This document shows, piece after piece, positions 1-9,059 of a stretch of 64,000 nucleotides of DNA. Source of the stretch: Phormidesmis priestleyi ULC007 (GTDB lineage: Bacteria > Cyanobacteriota > Cyanobacteriia > Leptolyngbyales > Leptolyngbyaceae); contig NZ_MPPI01000004.1 of NCBI RefSeq assembly GCF_001895925.1, forward strand, positions 124,001-188,000, written 5' to 3'. Position 1 is the stretch's first letter; each line of letters begins with the position of its first letter. The position numbers were made by a program, and so were the translations under genes. The notes beneath the pieces are model-generated. The model ran no database searches. It was not told where the DNA came from and was given only the letters and a program-made list of their open reading frames with translations.

Positions 1-2106
1 CGGGAGTTTTTTGGGCAACACAGCTTAACGACTCCGAGCTATGTTCGCAAACGTCGTCGCGCCGCCTCTAAGCAAGTTGATCCCAACAAATTGCAGCCCG
101 GTGATTACGTGGTTCACAAAAATCATGGCGTGGGTCAATTCATCAAGCTTGAAAGTTTGACGCTCAACGACGAAACTCGCGAGTATTTAGTTCTGAAATA
201 TGCTGATGGTTTGCTGCGAGTCGCGGCAGATCAACTCAGCGCCCTGTCTCGATTCCGAGGCGTGGGCGAGGCAACGCCGCAACTCAACAAGATGTCGAGC
301 AAAGCCTGGGAGAAAACCAAGAGCAAAGTCCGTAAAGCGATTAAAAAAGTCGCGGTAGATTTATTGCATCTCTATGCCCAGCGATCGCAACAGTCTGGCT
401 TTGCTTACCCGACTGATATGCCCTGGCAACAAGAGATGGAAGAGTCGTTTCCCTATCAGCCAACGCCCGATCAGTTAAAAGCTACGCAAGACGTGAAGCT
501 GGATATGGAGAGCGATCGCCCAATGGATCGCCTGGTCTGCGGAGATGTCGGATTTGGCAAAACAGAAGTTGCGATTCGTGCCATCTTCAAAGCAGTCATC
601 GCCGGAAAACAAGTTGCATTGCTGGCTCCGACTACAATTTTGACGCAACAGCACTATCACACCCTCAAAGAAAGATTTGCGCCTTACCCAATTCAGGTGG
701 GTTTGCTCAATCGTTTCCGCACGGCTGACGAACGCAAAGATATTCAGCGTCGATTGACTACTGGAGAATTAGATATTGTCGTCGGCACCCACCAGCTTTT
801 AGGCAAAGGAATTCAGTTTCAGGATTTGGGACTGCTAGTCGTCGATGAAGAACAACGGTTTGGTGTCAATCAAAAAGAGAAAATCAAATCGCTCAAAACT
901 CAAGTTGACGTTCTCACTCTCAGCGCGACTCCGATTCCGCGAACGTTGTATATGGCGTTATCTGGTGTGCGCGAAATGAGTTTAATTACGACTCCTCCAC
1001 CGTCTCGTCGTCCCATTAAGACTCACATGTCGCCTTACGATCCCGAAATGGTGCGATCGGCGATTCGGCAAGAACTCGATCGCGGCGGACAAATCTTCTA
1101 CGTGGTTCCCAGAGTTGAAGGCATTGAAGAAATCTCGGCTCAACTGCGGGAGATGATTCCGGGTGCCAGAATCGCGGTAGCTCATGGGCAAATGCCAGAA
1201 TCAGAACTCGAATCGACGATGCTGACTTTTGGTGAAGCGGAAGCCGATATTCTGGTTTGCACCACGATTATCGAATCGGGGTTAGACATTCCTAGAGTCA
1301 ACACGATTTTGATTGAAGACGCGCAAAAGTTTGGGTTGTCTCAGCTTTATCAATTGCGGGGTCGAGTTGGGCGGGCAGGCATTCAGGCTCACGCCTGGCT
1401 GTTTTATCCTAAAAAGCACGAACTCTCAGACGCAGCCCGTCAACGACTCCGCGCACTCCAAGAGTTTACCCAACTCGGATCGGGCTATCAGTTAGCAGTG
1501 CGAGATATGGAAATTCGCGGCGTGGGCAACTTACTCGGAGCGGAACAATCGGGACAAATGGATGCGATCGGGTTCGATCTCTACATGGAAATGCTCGAAG
1601 ATGCGATTAAAGAAATTCGCGGTCAAGAAATTCCCAAAGTGGACGACACGCAGATCGATCTCAGTCTCACCGCATTTATTCCTGCCGATTACATTCCCGA
1701 TTTAGACCAAAAAATGGATGCTTATCGCATGGTTGCCACCGCATCTTCTAAACCAGAGTTGACCCAAATTGCAGCAGACTGGAGCGATCGCTATGGCACG
1801 ATTCCGACAGCGGTTCTCCAACTTCTGCGCGTCATGGAACTCAAGCAAGTCGCCAAAAAGATTGGCTTTTCTCGCATCAAGCCCGAAGGCAAACAACACG
1901 TCATTCTCGAAACCCCAATGGAGGAACCCGCCTGGAATCTGCTCAAAGAAAATTTACCGAATCATCTGCAAACCCGCTTTGTCTATGCACCCGGCAAAGT
2001 CACTGTGCGAGGGTTAGGGCTTCTCAGTGCCGATCAGCAACTCTCTAATCTGATTGATTGGCTGAGTCGAATGCAGGGCGCACTGCTCGAACCTGCGTTA
2101 GTATGA
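1..2106 (+). CDS. mfd: Transcription-repair coupling factor Mfd (3' part)
   Basis: ATP-dependent translocase that removes RNA polymerase stalled at DNA lesions and recruits UvrABC. The reading frame is open from base 1, so the N-terminal UvrB-like part lies outside the window. What is present starts just before the CarD-type RNA-polymerase-interacting domain ([16 protein letters not shown]) and continues through both helicase lobes. Walker A is GDVGFGKTE, the DEEQ box is DEEQRFG, motif III is LSATPIPRT, and motif VI lies in QLRGRVGR. The C-terminal TRCF domain ends at a TGA. No frame damage is visible, so this is a normal housekeeping gene cut by the window edge. Confidence 0.97.
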   Translation, partial: REFFGQHSLTTPSYVRKRRRAASKQVDPNKLQPGDYVVHKNHGVGQFIKLESLTLNDETREYLVLKYADGLLRVAADQLSALSRFRGVGEATPQLNKMSSKAWEKTKSKVRKAIKKVAVDLLHLYAQRSQQSGFAYPTDMPWQQEMEESFPYQPTPDQLKATQDVKLDMESDRPMDRLVCGDVGFGKTEVAIRAIFKAVIAGKQVALLAPTTILTQQHYHTLKERFAPYPIQVGLLNRFRTADERKDIQRRLTTGELDIVVGTHQLLGKGIQFQDLGLLVVDEEQRFGVNQKEKIKSLKTQVDVLTLSATPIPRTLYMALSGVREMSLITTPPPSRRPIKTHMSPYDPEMVRSAIRQELDRGGQIFYVVPRVEGIEEISAQLREMIPGARIAVAHGQMPESELESTMLTFGEAEADILVCTTIIESGLDIPRVNTILIEDAQKFGLSQLYQLRGRVGRAGIQAHAWLFYPKKHELSDAARQRLRALQEFTQLGSGYQLAVRDMEIRGVGNLLGAEQSGQMDAIGFDLYMEMLEDAIKEIRGQEIPKVDDTQIDLSLTAFIPADYIPDLDQKMDAYRMVATASSKPELTQIAADWSDRYGTIPTAVLQLLRVMELKQVAKKIGFSRIKPEGKQHVILETPMEEPAWNLLKENLPNHLQTRFVYAPGKVTVRGLGLLSADQQLSNLIDWLSRMQGALLEPALV

Positions 2107-2183
2107 GCCGAATTTGGATAATAGCCGTTCTACCACTTTTGTATCTATAATGTTTATACATCCTTTTGCAAGTGGTCGAGCTA

Positions 2184-2426
2184 ATGAAACCTCAAGTCGT
2201 CGCAAAATGGGGCAATAGTTTAGGTGTTCGTATTCCGATGCAGATTGCAAAACAGATTAACTTGCAAGAAGGAACAAATATTACCTTCACAGTCGTGAAT
2301 GGCAGTTTGATCATCAAGCCTGAGAAAAAGCAATATACATTGGACGATTTACTAGTCGGAATGAATTTAGATAACGTACACGCAGAAGTAGAGATGGGGC
2401 AACCCGTTGGTAATGAAATCTGGTAA
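2184..2426 (+). CDS. mazE: MazE-type (AbrB/SpoVT fold) antitoxin
   Basis: Antitoxin of a type II toxin-antitoxin pair; expected to neutralise MazF and repress its own promoter. The 80-residue protein has the swapped-hairpin signature VAKWGNSLGVRIP followed by an acidic tail (LDNVHAEVEMGQP) that would thread into the toxin. I chose the ATG at 2184; an in-frame TTG lies 18 bases upstream. A TATAAT lies at 2146-2151, about 30 bases before the start, without a convincing -35. The 3' end overlaps the mazF start by 14 bases, so the two are co-translated. It sits immediately downstream of mfd, a typical accessory position. Confidence 0.9.
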   Translation: MKPQVVAKWGNSLGVRIPMQIAKQINLQEGTNITFTVVNGSLIIKPEKKQYTLDDLLVGMNLDNVHAEVEMGQPVGNEIW

Positions 2427-2763
2427 GCGAAGGGTGTATGTGCCCGATCGTGGCGATATTGTGAAATTGAGTTTTGACCCTCAAGAAGGGCACGAACAAG
2501 CAGGATATCGCCCCGCAATCATTCTTTCTCCTGCAAGGTACAACAATCTGTCTTCTCTGGCGCTAATGTGCCCCATTACTAATCAATCAAAAGGTTTTTC
2601 GTTTGAAGTACGGCTAATGGAGGAGATGATCACATCAGGCGTAATCTTGAGTGACCAAGTGAAGAGTTTTGATTGGCGATCGCGACGGGCGAAATTTGTC
2701 GAGAAGGCACCCGATGCCCTGATCGAAGAGGTTCTCGCTAAGTTAGAGACCCTGCTGGGTTGA
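2413..2763 (+). CDS. mazF: MazF/PemK-family endoribonuclease toxin
   Basis: Toxin of the mazEF pair; family members cut mRNA at short motifs and arrest growth. The 116-residue protein has the family signatures PDRGDIVKLSFDPQEGHEQ near the N-terminus, RPAIILS (strand with the conserved Arg-Pro) and LMCPITNQ. It ends with the usual helix AKLETLLG. The ATG at 2413 lies inside mazE; a TTG six bases earlier is less likely. Length and motifs are complete, so it is probably functional. No immediate third gene; the reverse transcriptase starts about 300 bases further on. Confidence 0.92.
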   Translation: MKSGKRRVYVPDRGDIVKLSFDPQEGHEQAGYRPAIILSPARYNNLSSLALMCPITNQSKGFSFEVRLMEEMITSGVILSDQVKSFDWRSRRAKFVEKAPDALIEEVLAKLETLLG

Positions 2764-3058
2764 ATGTACTCGATCGTCGTTTTGTCTCAGGCGATCGCAC
2801 CAAAAATTAAGTGCAGAAGTCAAGTCACAGGCAAGTCCAAGACAATTTCTGACAACTGGACTAAATCTGAAAATAGGTGGAAACTCTACACATGTTCCCT
2901 AATTTAGGGTGTTATGCAGAAACTCTTCCTAAAAAGAAGTTAGCTTTCTGGGTAGTTCTTAAAGGTTATCTGTCTGCACTTGAAAGTAAAATGTCTGAGG
3001 CGTTGAGTTTCATAACTATAATTAAGGGCTAAACGAGCCGTCATTACTGGGGGAATAG
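2764..3058 (+). other. Non-coding leader between mazF and the reverse transcriptase
   Basis: About 295 AT-rich bases with no coding potential I can support. They contain a 13-base palindrome (CCCTAATTTAGGG, near 2896-2908) and a good -10 hexamer, TATAAT at 3017-3022, about 37 bases before the reverse transcriptase start; no good -35 is visible. Several defence reverse transcriptases use a structured non-coding RNA next to the gene. This leader is where one would be, but I see no strong fold by eye. Confidence 0.4.
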
Positions 3059-4636
3059 ATGGATAGGAGAGATTTGATTGCGAGAGGTTACTTTCCTAGA
3101 GAACTCCCTCCACCATTTAAAGCCAGCTCGCTTGCTGACTTCGTGGTAGCTAACAGTTCCTTGCAACCGCCTTCTAGAAATAACTCAAAGCTTTACTCAC
3201 ATAGCCATGTAAGGTATGGGTCTTTGAGAAGAAAGTTAAGTATTCAAAATCCAGCTTTTTTTATAGAGATAGCTAAAGTTATAGAAAATAATTGGAGTGA
3301 CATTAAATTAATAACTCAAAAATCTAATTTTTCAAAAAGCAAACCTGTCCATACACCACATCCAAAGCGTAATCGCTCAATTTCACCTTTACTTGATTTT
3401 CCTGATCTCCCTAGGGAAAGAGCTAAAAATAGAGCAATCGGTAGATATGCTTTACAGACAGATATTTCACAGTTTTACCAGTCCATTTATACGCACAGCA
3501 TCCCTTGGGCCGTGCATGGAAAAGAAATTGCAAAAAGCCGAAGAAATGATTCATCTTTGCTTGGAAATCAACTTGATAAATTGATTCGTAACAGCCAGGA
3601 TGGTCAGACAATGGGTATTCCTATTAGTCCTGACACATCGCTAGTCATCGCTGAATTGATACTTTGTACTTTAGATTTAGAACTGGAAAGACGGATTTCA
3701 AACTCGTGTTCACATCCATACAGAGGCTTTCGCTACAGCGATGATTATGAATTCGTTTTTCTAACTCGTTCAGAAGCAGAGACAGCTCTAAGTCATCTTC
3801 AGCAAGTTTTATCAGATTTTGAACTAACTCTTAATCCTGATAAGACTAGAATTGTTAAGTTACCTTGTTCTTTAGACTCTACCTGGGTTTTAGAGTTATC
3901 TGATTACAAATTCAGCAAGAGTAAGCTTGCTCAAATGCAAGACATCATTCGCTATTTCGATCGCGCTTTTCAAATCTCTAAGGAGGCTCCTCAAGAGCCA
4001 GTTCTTAAGTATGCAATTGCAAGAATTGAAAACTTTCATGAACTTCATCCAGATAATTGGTCATTGCTCGAAAGTTTACTCTTGCAGTCAGTGACAATCG
4101 AATCAAGTACTTTACGCGATGCCTTATCAATATTTCAGAATAATCAAATTAAGAAATACCCAATTGACCTAGACTCACTCGAAAAAAATCTCAATCTGCA
4201 AGTTCTTCAACATGCCCCGCTCGGACATAGCAGTGAAGTGGCTTGGGCTATATGGTCAATAATTGTATTCAAGCTGGCTATATACAAAGAAGCCAGTCAA
4301 GCAATTTCTGGTATGGAAGATTCTATTGTTGCGATTTTAGCGTTGGATGCACAGCAACGAGGAAGGATTCCAGAATGGTTGATTACCAAGAAATGGGAAC
4401 AATTTTTAACAGAAGACGAGCTTTATGGCAATCAATGGCTTTTTTCATATGAAGCAAATAGATTGGGATACTTATCTACTGGGTATGATCATGTCTCTAG
4501 AGATCCTTGGTTTTCCCAACTGAAGCAAGGTAATGTTACCTTTTATGATAGGGCAACATCACTCATTATTCCACCTGGAGAAACTAGTGGCCCATCTGGT
4601 GAGATTCAAGCACTTGGTGTAATCCATAAAAGGTAA
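3059..4636 (+). CDS. Reverse transcriptase of the defence-associated (DRT/UG, Abi-like) kind
   Basis: Predicted RNA-directed DNA polymerase, 525 residues. Seen: RT motif 3 with the first catalytic Asp (TDISQFYQSI, residues 134-143), the GIPISP turn (186-191), the catalytic YSDD (226-229) and thumb-proximal LNPDKTRIV. Residues 270-525 form a long, apparently all-helical extension with no recognised nuclease. There is no group II intron maturase or integrase part and no retron msr/msd that I can see. Single polypeptides of this shape are typical of anti-phage DRT or AbiA/AbiK-type systems; I cannot assign the class. The gene is AT-richer than its neighbours and sits next to mazEF between two housekeeping loci, which suggests horizontal gain. 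The ATG at 3059 follows GGGGGAAT. Confidence 0.85.
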   Translation: MDRRDLIARGYFPRELPPPFKASSLADFVVANSSLQPPSRNNSKLYSHSHVRYGSLRRKLSIQNPAFFIEIAKVIENNWSDIKLITQKSNFSKSKPVHTPHPKRNRSISPLLDFPDLPRERAKNRAIGRYALQTDISQFYQSIYTHSIPWAVHGKEIAKSRRNDSSLLGNQLDKLIRNSQDGQTMGIPISPDTSLVIAELILCTLDLELERRISNSCSHPYRGFRYSDDYEFVFLTRSEAETALSHLQQVLSDFELTLNPDKTRIVKLPCSLDSTWVLELSDYKFSKSKLAQMQDIIRYFDRAFQISKEAPQEPVLKYAIARIENFHELHPDNWSLLESLLLQSVTIESSTLRDALSIFQNNQIKKYPIDLDSLEKNLNLQVLQHAPLGHSSEVAWAIWSIIVFKLAIYKEASQAISGMEDSIVAILALDAQQRGRIPEWLITKKWEQFLTEDELYGNQWLFSYEANRLGYLSTGYDHVSRDPWFSQLKQGNVTFYDRATSLIIPPGETSGPSGEIQALGVIHKR

Positions 4637-4800
4637 AGTGTATAGGCAAAAAACTGCGCTGTACTGGAACTTCCCAAAGTGGTTGGTTGAGCTGTAAAAA
4701 TTATCTGTGTCCGGTGAGCGCAAACGTTACTGCGTCAGACCCAAACGTCAAAGTTATGTTTTAGATGGGTTTCCCTTTATTCAGCCCTTCTCTAAGTAGA

Positions 4801-5754
4801 CTACTGCTCGAACGTTTCGTAAGCTTCGACAATGCGCTGCACTAACTGATGGCGCACTACGTCAGCTTTAGAGAGATTGCAGAACGCGATACCATCGACC
4901 GATCGTAAGATTCGCTCTGCCATCGACAGCCCAGAGGTTTGGTGATTAGGCAAATCTGTTTGAGTCAAGTCGCCCGTCACCACCATTTTAGAGCGGAACC
5001 CAATCCGAGTCAGCAGCATTTTCATCTGAGCGGGAGTCGTATTTTGGGCCTCATCCACGATCACAAACGCATTGTTGAGGGTGCGACCGCGCATGTAGGC
5101 GATCGGAGCCACTTCAATAACGCCTCGCTCCATTAGACTAGCGATTTTTTCTGGCTCGACAAATTCATACAGCGCGTCATAAAGGGGACGCAGATAGGGA
5201 TTGACCTTTTGCTGCAAATCTCCAGGTAGAAAGCCCAATTTCTCTCCCGCTTCCACCGCCGGGCGGGTCAACACCAACCGCTCATACTCATTTGATAGCA
5301 ACGCTTGAACAGCTAGAACTGCCGCTAGGTAGGTTTTTCCAGTCCCGGCGGGGCCGATGCAAAACGTCAGATCATGGCTGCGAACGGCTTGAATATATTG
5401 CCGTTGTCGAAAGGTTTTAGCCCGAATCACGTCGCCGCGTCGCGTCCGTGCCAAGACATCTTGCTGAAGCTCTTGCAGAGTGTCTTCTTGATGAGCGTCT
5501 AAGGCTTGACGCGCTGTGAGAATATCAACGCTGGTAATCGATTTTCCCTGGCTCCAATATTCTTCTAGAGCCTGAACTAGTCGCTGACTGAGATCAATCT
5601 GATTTTTGGTGCCAGAGATCAATAGCTCTTGCCCTCGCATCACCAGAGTTGCCCCGGTTTGCTTGGCTAATGTTTTCAGATTATTTTCTTGGGTTCCGGC
5701 TAGCGCGATCGCGCTTTCGACACTTGGCAATTCGACAGTTAAGGTTTCTACCAT
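4801..5754 (-). CDS. phoH: PhoH family ATPase
   Basis: Cytoplasmic P-loop ATPase of the PhoH/YbeZ type, associated with RNA metabolism and ribosome biogenesis. The 317-residue protein has an N-terminal KH-like segment (about residues 1-90), then Walker A GPAGTGKTYLA, Walker B with VIVDEAQN, and the sensor TGDLTQTDLP, in the order and length normal for the family. It is the last gene of the minus-strand block ffh-rpsP-khpA-phoH. A 186-base gap with an inverted repeat (CACCTGA/TCAGGTG, 5838-5872) separates it from khpA, so it may be transcribed separately. Nothing unusual seen. Confidence 0.95.
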   Translation of the reverse strand: MVETLTVELPSVESAIALAGTQENNLKTLAKQTGATLVMRGQELLISGTKNQIDLSQRLVQALEEYWSQGKSITSVDILTARQALDAHQEDTLQELQQDVLARTRRGDVIRAKTFRQRQYIQAVRSHDLTFCIGPAGTGKTYLAAVLAVQALLSNEYERLVLTRPAVEAGEKLGFLPGDLQQKVNPYLRPLYDALYEFVEPEKIASLMERGVIEVAPIAYMRGRTLNNAFVIVDEAQNTTPAQMKMLLTRIGFRSKMVVTGDLTQTDLPNHQTSGLSMAERILRSVDGIAFCNLSKADVVRHQLVQRIVEAYETFEQ

Positions 5755-5837
5755 TCAGACCAGGGTTAGGGTATAGAGTCACAATGCTGAATCTTAATGA
5801 AGGCTAGATCCAAAATTCAACATCTAAACGCTAAAGA

Positions 5838-5872
5838 CACCTGAATCTGTATCTTTGCAGACTGATCAGGTG
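5838..5872. terminator. Inverted repeat between khpA and phoH
   Basis: CACCTGA at 5838-5844 pairs with TCAGGTG at 5866-5872 across a 21-base loop. A CTTTT run follows on the + strand and only a short T-rich stretch on the - strand. It may partly end khpA transcription, but the loop is long and the call is weak. Confidence 0.3.
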
Positions 5873-5940
5873 CCTTTTCAGCGTCTATTTATTAGTCTAG
5901 CGAGGGTTATAAGACACTGGCTCAAAACTGCAAAATTCCT

Positions 5941-6327
5941 TTACTCGGTTGGTCGGGGTTTAGGCTTGGGCACCACGCGTGGTGCGCCCGACGGACGAGG
6001 TGACGCTTCCGATCTGCGGGGAGAAAATGACTCATCCGATCGTTCGTGGTCAGACCCTTCTTTTGGGGTGCCGTAAACATCTAGCAGGGCAGTGTGTCCG
6101 GCGGCTTTTGCCACGCCTTCAAGGACACTCCGAATCGCTTGGATGTTTCGCCCACCGCGACCAAACACCCGTCCTTTATCGGTTCCTTCAAAGGCTAACC
6201 GCACCCAGACCCGTGAGCGCGACGAAATTTCGCAGTCAACCTTAAGCGAGTCTGGGGTTTCTAAAAATGGCTGAACTAAAAAGCGTGCCAAGCTTGCATA
6301 GTCGGGCACGGCGGTATGCTCTGGCAT
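5941..6327 (-). CDS. khpA: KH-domain RNA-binding protein KhpA
   Basis: Small single-KH RNA-binding protein of the KhpA (YlqC) family. The GxxG loop is visible as GRGGRNIQAIR in a KH fold covering roughly residues 10-90. After that comes a low-complexity basic/proline tail (about residues 90-128, ending PKPKPRPTE), longer than in most bacterial KhpA proteins; such tails are common in cyanobacterial homologues. The start is seven bases after the rpsP stop, so the two are one operon, matching the widespread rpsP-khpA order. Confidence 0.93.
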   Translation of the reverse strand: MPEHTAVPDYASLARFLVQPFLETPDSLKVDCEISSRSRVWVRLAFEGTDKGRVFGRGGRNIQAIRSVLEGVAKAAGHTALLDVYGTPKEGSDHERSDESFSPRRSEASPRPSGAPRVVPKPKPRPTE

Positions 6328-6334
6328 AGAAGAA

Positions 6335-6586
6335 TCAGGCCCAAACTTTTTGTTCTAGAACGTTAGCTTTGGTTAGAATGTTGCGAACTGTTTCGGTCGG
6401 CTGTGCGCCTTTTTGCAGCCAAGCTTCGATCGCGGGCACATCAAGCCGCGTTTCGTCGGTGCGAGGGTTATAGAAACCGACTTCAGCGATCGGTCTACCG
6501 TCGCGACGGTCACGGCTGTTAATCGCGACAATGCGGTAACTTACTTCGCGCTTTTTGCCAAATCGCTTTAATCGCAGTTTGATCAT
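6335..6586 (-). CDS. rpsP: 30S ribosomal protein S16
   Basis: Structural protein of the small ribosomal subunit, 83 residues, full length. The N-terminal [12 protein letters not shown] and the central [14 protein letters not shown] are the diagnostic S16 blocks. It follows ffh after a 105-base gap and precedes khpA by seven bases on the minus strand. Housekeeping; no anomalies. Confidence 0.98.
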   Translation of the reverse strand: MIKLRLKRFGKKREVSYRIVAINSRDRRDGRPIAEVGFYNPRTDETRLDVPAIEAWLQKGAQPTETVRNILTKANVLEQKVWA

Positions 6587-6691
6587 GCTAGAAAACTGAA
6601 CTCCTGTTGGATTACAAAATCGTTCGATCGTGGACTATTTATCGTATCACAGCTAGAGGGCACGATGTTGAGTCTTGAAACTGAATCAACC

Positions 6692-8167
6692 TCACAGCGT
6701 TCCAAAGCCCTTCTTTTTCTTGTCTTTCTTTTTCTTTTTATTGGGGTTGCCACCGCCGCCGCGCCATCCAGGCTGAGGGGAAGGGTTGCCGCCCATTCCG
6801 GGCATTCCGGGCATTCCACCGCCCATACCCGGCATTCCCATTCCGGGCATTCCGCCCATGCCGGGGAAGTTACCTTGCCCCATTTGCTGCATCATCGTTC
6901 GCATTCGCTGGAAGTTGGTCACCAGTTCGCTGACCTCTCTCTCGCCATAACCAGAGCCTTTGGCAACGCGACGGCGACGACTCGGAGAACTCGACAAAAT
7001 GTCGGGATCTTTGCGCTCTTGAACCGTCATGGAGCCGATCATCGCTTCCGCTTTTTTGAGTTGGGTTTCCCCTTGCTCAAGCTGTTCGCTGCTCAACTTG
7101 CCCATACCCGGAATCAGCTTCATGATGCCGCCCAGAGAACCCATGTTTTTGAGCAAGCGGGTCTGCTTGAGAAAGTCGGTAAAGTCGAATTTTGCAGAGA
7201 GAATTTTCTCCTGCATCTTTTCGGCTTCTGCCATATCGACTTCTTCGCGGGCTTTCTCGACCAGCGTTAAAACGTCGCCCATGCCGAGAATGCGCGATGC
7301 CATGCGATCGGGGTAAAACGGCTGCAACGCATCGACTTTTTCACCCACGCCAACGAATTTGATTGGCTGTCCTGAAATGCGTCGCACTGACAGCGCAGCC
7401 CCCCCGCGAGTATCCCCGTCTAATTTGGTGAGAATGGCTCCCGTGATACCAATTTGGTCGTGAAAAGTGCGGGTCAGGTTGGCGGCTTCCTGTCCAGTCA
7501 TGGCATCCACGACGAGCAGGGTTTCATGGGGCTGAATGGTTTCTTTGATCCGGGCAAGTTCGCCCATCATCTCTTGGTCGATTTGCAGACGACCTGCTGT
7601 GTCAACGATTACGACATCAAAGCCGTCGGCTCTCGCTTTCTCGACTCCTTGACGCGCAATCTCAACGGGGTCAGCGCTTGTCCCTAGTTCAAAAACTGGG
7701 ATATTAATCTGTTTGCCGAGGGCGACGAGTTGGTCGATCGCCGCAGGTCGATAGACATCGGTCGCGACTAGCAGCGTGGTGCGTTCTTCTTTGCGGAGAT
7801 GGAGCGCGAGTTTGGCACTAGCGGTGGTTTTACCCGTGCCTTGCAGACCTGCCATCAGCACGATCGTCGGTTTTGATGGCGCTTCAGCTAGTGGGACATT
7901 CGCCTCGCCCATCACCTGGACTAGCTCGTTATAGACAACTTCAATAAATTGCTGATCGGGGCGCACTCCCTGCACGACTTCTGCGCCGAGTGCTTTTTGC
8001 TCAACCTCAGCTACAAAATCTTTGACGATTTGCAGGTTAACATCGGCTTCGAGCAGAGCACGACGAACTTCTCGAAGCGCGTCTTTGACGTTGGATTCAG
8101 AGATTTTGTCCTGACCGCGTAATTTAGTCCAGGCTTGTTCTAAGCGTTCAGAGAGAGCGTCAAACAT
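6692..8167 (-). CDS. ffh: Signal recognition particle protein Ffh (SRP54)
   Basis: GTPase that binds signal sequences with the 4.5S SRP RNA and delivers ribosomes to FtsY. The 491-residue protein shows the N domain, the G domain (Walker A GLQGTGKTTASAKLA, DTAGRLQ, TKLDGDTRGGAALS) and a methionine-rich M domain (LGGIMKLIPGMGK). The C-terminus carries an extended glycine/methionine/proline repeat of GMPGMGG type and a lysine-rich end (KKKKKDKKKK), a tail seen in varied forms in cyanobacterial Ffh. First gene of the minus-strand block. Confidence 0.97.
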   Translation of the reverse strand: MFDALSERLEQAWTKLRGQDKISESNVKDALREVRRALLEADVNLQIVKDFVAEVEQKALGAEVVQGVRPDQQFIEVVYNELVQVMGEANVPLAEAPSKPTIVLMAGLQGTGKTTASAKLALHLRKEERTTLLVATDVYRPAAIDQLVALGKQINIPVFELGTSADPVEIARQGVEKARADGFDVVIVDTAGRLQIDQEMMGELARIKETIQPHETLLVVDAMTGQEAANLTRTFHDQIGITGAILTKLDGDTRGGAALSVRRISGQPIKFVGVGEKVDALQPFYPDRMASRILGMGDVLTLVEKAREEVDMAEAEKMQEKILSAKFDFTDFLKQTRLLKNMGSLGGIMKLIPGMGKLSSEQLEQGETQLKKAEAMIGSMTVQERKDPDILSSSPSRRRRVAKGSGYGEREVSELVTNFQRMRTMMQQMGQGNFPGMGGMPGMGMPGMGGGMPGMPGMGGNPSPQPGWRGGGGNPNKKKKKDKKKKGFGTL

Positions 8168-8297
8168 AGGTCAAATAAAAGTCAAACGATCGGCAGTCTA
8201 TCAAAATATAGTAGGCGAAGGTTTTGTGATCCGCCATCTACCAGATTAGCGCGTTCACTTACATTATTTATTAGACCTCCTGCGTGAATCAAAATTT

Positions 8298-8382
8298 GCC
8301 CTCATCCCCCAACCCTTCCCCAAATTTGGGAGAAGGGGAGCCAGCTTCAAAGTCCCTCTCCCGCTCTGGGAGAGGGATTTAG
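8298..8382. repeat. Palindromic CCCTCTCCC-type repeat
   Basis: Two hairpin arms (CCCCAAATTTGGGAGAAGGGG and CCCTCTCCCGCTCTGGGAGAGGG) lie in the 330-base gap upstream of ffh. The sequence type resembles the outer repeat at 53.97-54.25 kb. It does not look like a clean terminator, because no T-run follows on either strand. Confidence 0.6.
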
Positions 8383-8500
8383 CGATGATCTTAAAAGTCA
8401 AGCGGGAAGGGCAACTTTTTCGGTTTCAGCCTCTGCGATAGGAGACATGACGAGTGAAAGGCGCTACTAGCGGCTGAGTTTACCGCTGGATGCAACAGGT

Positions 8501-8764
8501 TTCGCCCCTGCGGTACGGGGTCACTGGGGCCTTGAGAATCCATTGCAGGGGATTTTGGATGGCGGATTCCGAGAAGACCCAGCTCGCGCCACTCAGGGGG
8601 ATTGTGCAGAAAACTTAGCGGTGATTTGCCATCTCGCGGTGAATTTAAGCTCTCACGAGCAGTCCGCCAAAGGCGGCACGCGTGCTAAACGACTTAAGGC
8701 GGGTTGGGATGATCATTATCTCACCAAGGTTTTGGCTCAAGTTCCTAACCCCTCCCGCCAATGA
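8501..8764 (+). pseudogene. ISAs1-family transposase, C-terminal remnant
   Basis: Only the last part of a DDE transposase remains. Reading from 8501 gives VRGHWGLENPLQGILDGGF, then a segment with AENLAVICHLAVNL and KRLKAGWDDHYLTKVL before a TGA. This matches the conserved C-terminal block of ISAs1-family transposases (HWxIEN, DvaFxED, aENLAvlRhiaLNLL). The N-terminal and central parts are absent here. The right terminal repeat of the element follows directly (about 8768-8789), then a target duplication and the 3' part of psaK. The matching N-terminal transposase remnant is near 19 kb on the other strand. Confidence 0.85.
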
Positions 8765-8767
8765 TCA

Positions 8768-8799
8768 AGAAACGTGTGCGTTCGCCCTAGAATGGACTC
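8768..8799 (+). mobile_element. ISAs1-type terminal repeat plus target duplication, psaK 3' side
   Basis: The end AAGAAACGTGTGCGTTCGCCCTA is nearly identical to the sequence at 19224-19246. It is followed by GAATGGACTC (8790-8799), which recurs in reverse complement at 19247-19256. The pair is the two ends of a single IS insertion with a 10-bp target duplication. Confidence 0.85.
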
Positions 8800-8996
8800 C
8801 GACAGTAGCGATCGTCATGATCGTCTGCAATATTTTGGCGATCGCGTTTGCCAAATTTACTATCAAGAAACCGAGTGCTTTCCCTGCCCTGCCAGCTTCT
8901 AGCCCGTTAGGCGGTTTTGGGTTGCCTGCATTGATTGGCGCGACTAGGTTCGGCCACATTCTCGGAGCAGGTGCAATTTTAGCCCTAACGTCGTAA
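8790..8996 (+). pseudogene. psaK: Photosystem I subunit PsaK, 3' part, cut by an IS
   Basis: PsaK is a small two-helix membrane subunit at the edge of photosystem I. From 8790 the frame reads EWTPTVAIVMIVCNILAIAF, then KFTIKKPSAFPALP and the family's C-terminal helix GFGLPALIGATRFGHILGAG, ending ILALTS and TAA. The native N-terminus is missing: upstream is IS sequence. The missing codons are found at 19298-19247 on the minus strand. The remnant has no own start or ribosome site here and is presumably not made. Another intact psaK copy elsewhere in the genome would be expected. Confidence 0.9.
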
Positions 8997-9059
8997 GCCC
9001 CGCGTTCTGCCGCTTCGATGAACGTCGGGATATAAGACGGGCACTGACGAGTCGATGCT

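Noticed and set aside
2894-2910. CCCTAATTTAGGG palindrome as the RT ncRNA core
   Set aside because: Too short and without a loop; insufficient to define an RNA element.
6665-7270. Long open frame on the + strand opposite ffh
   Set aside because: It mirrors the Gly/Met repeat tail and G domain of ffh antisense; it has no family match and lies over a certain gene.
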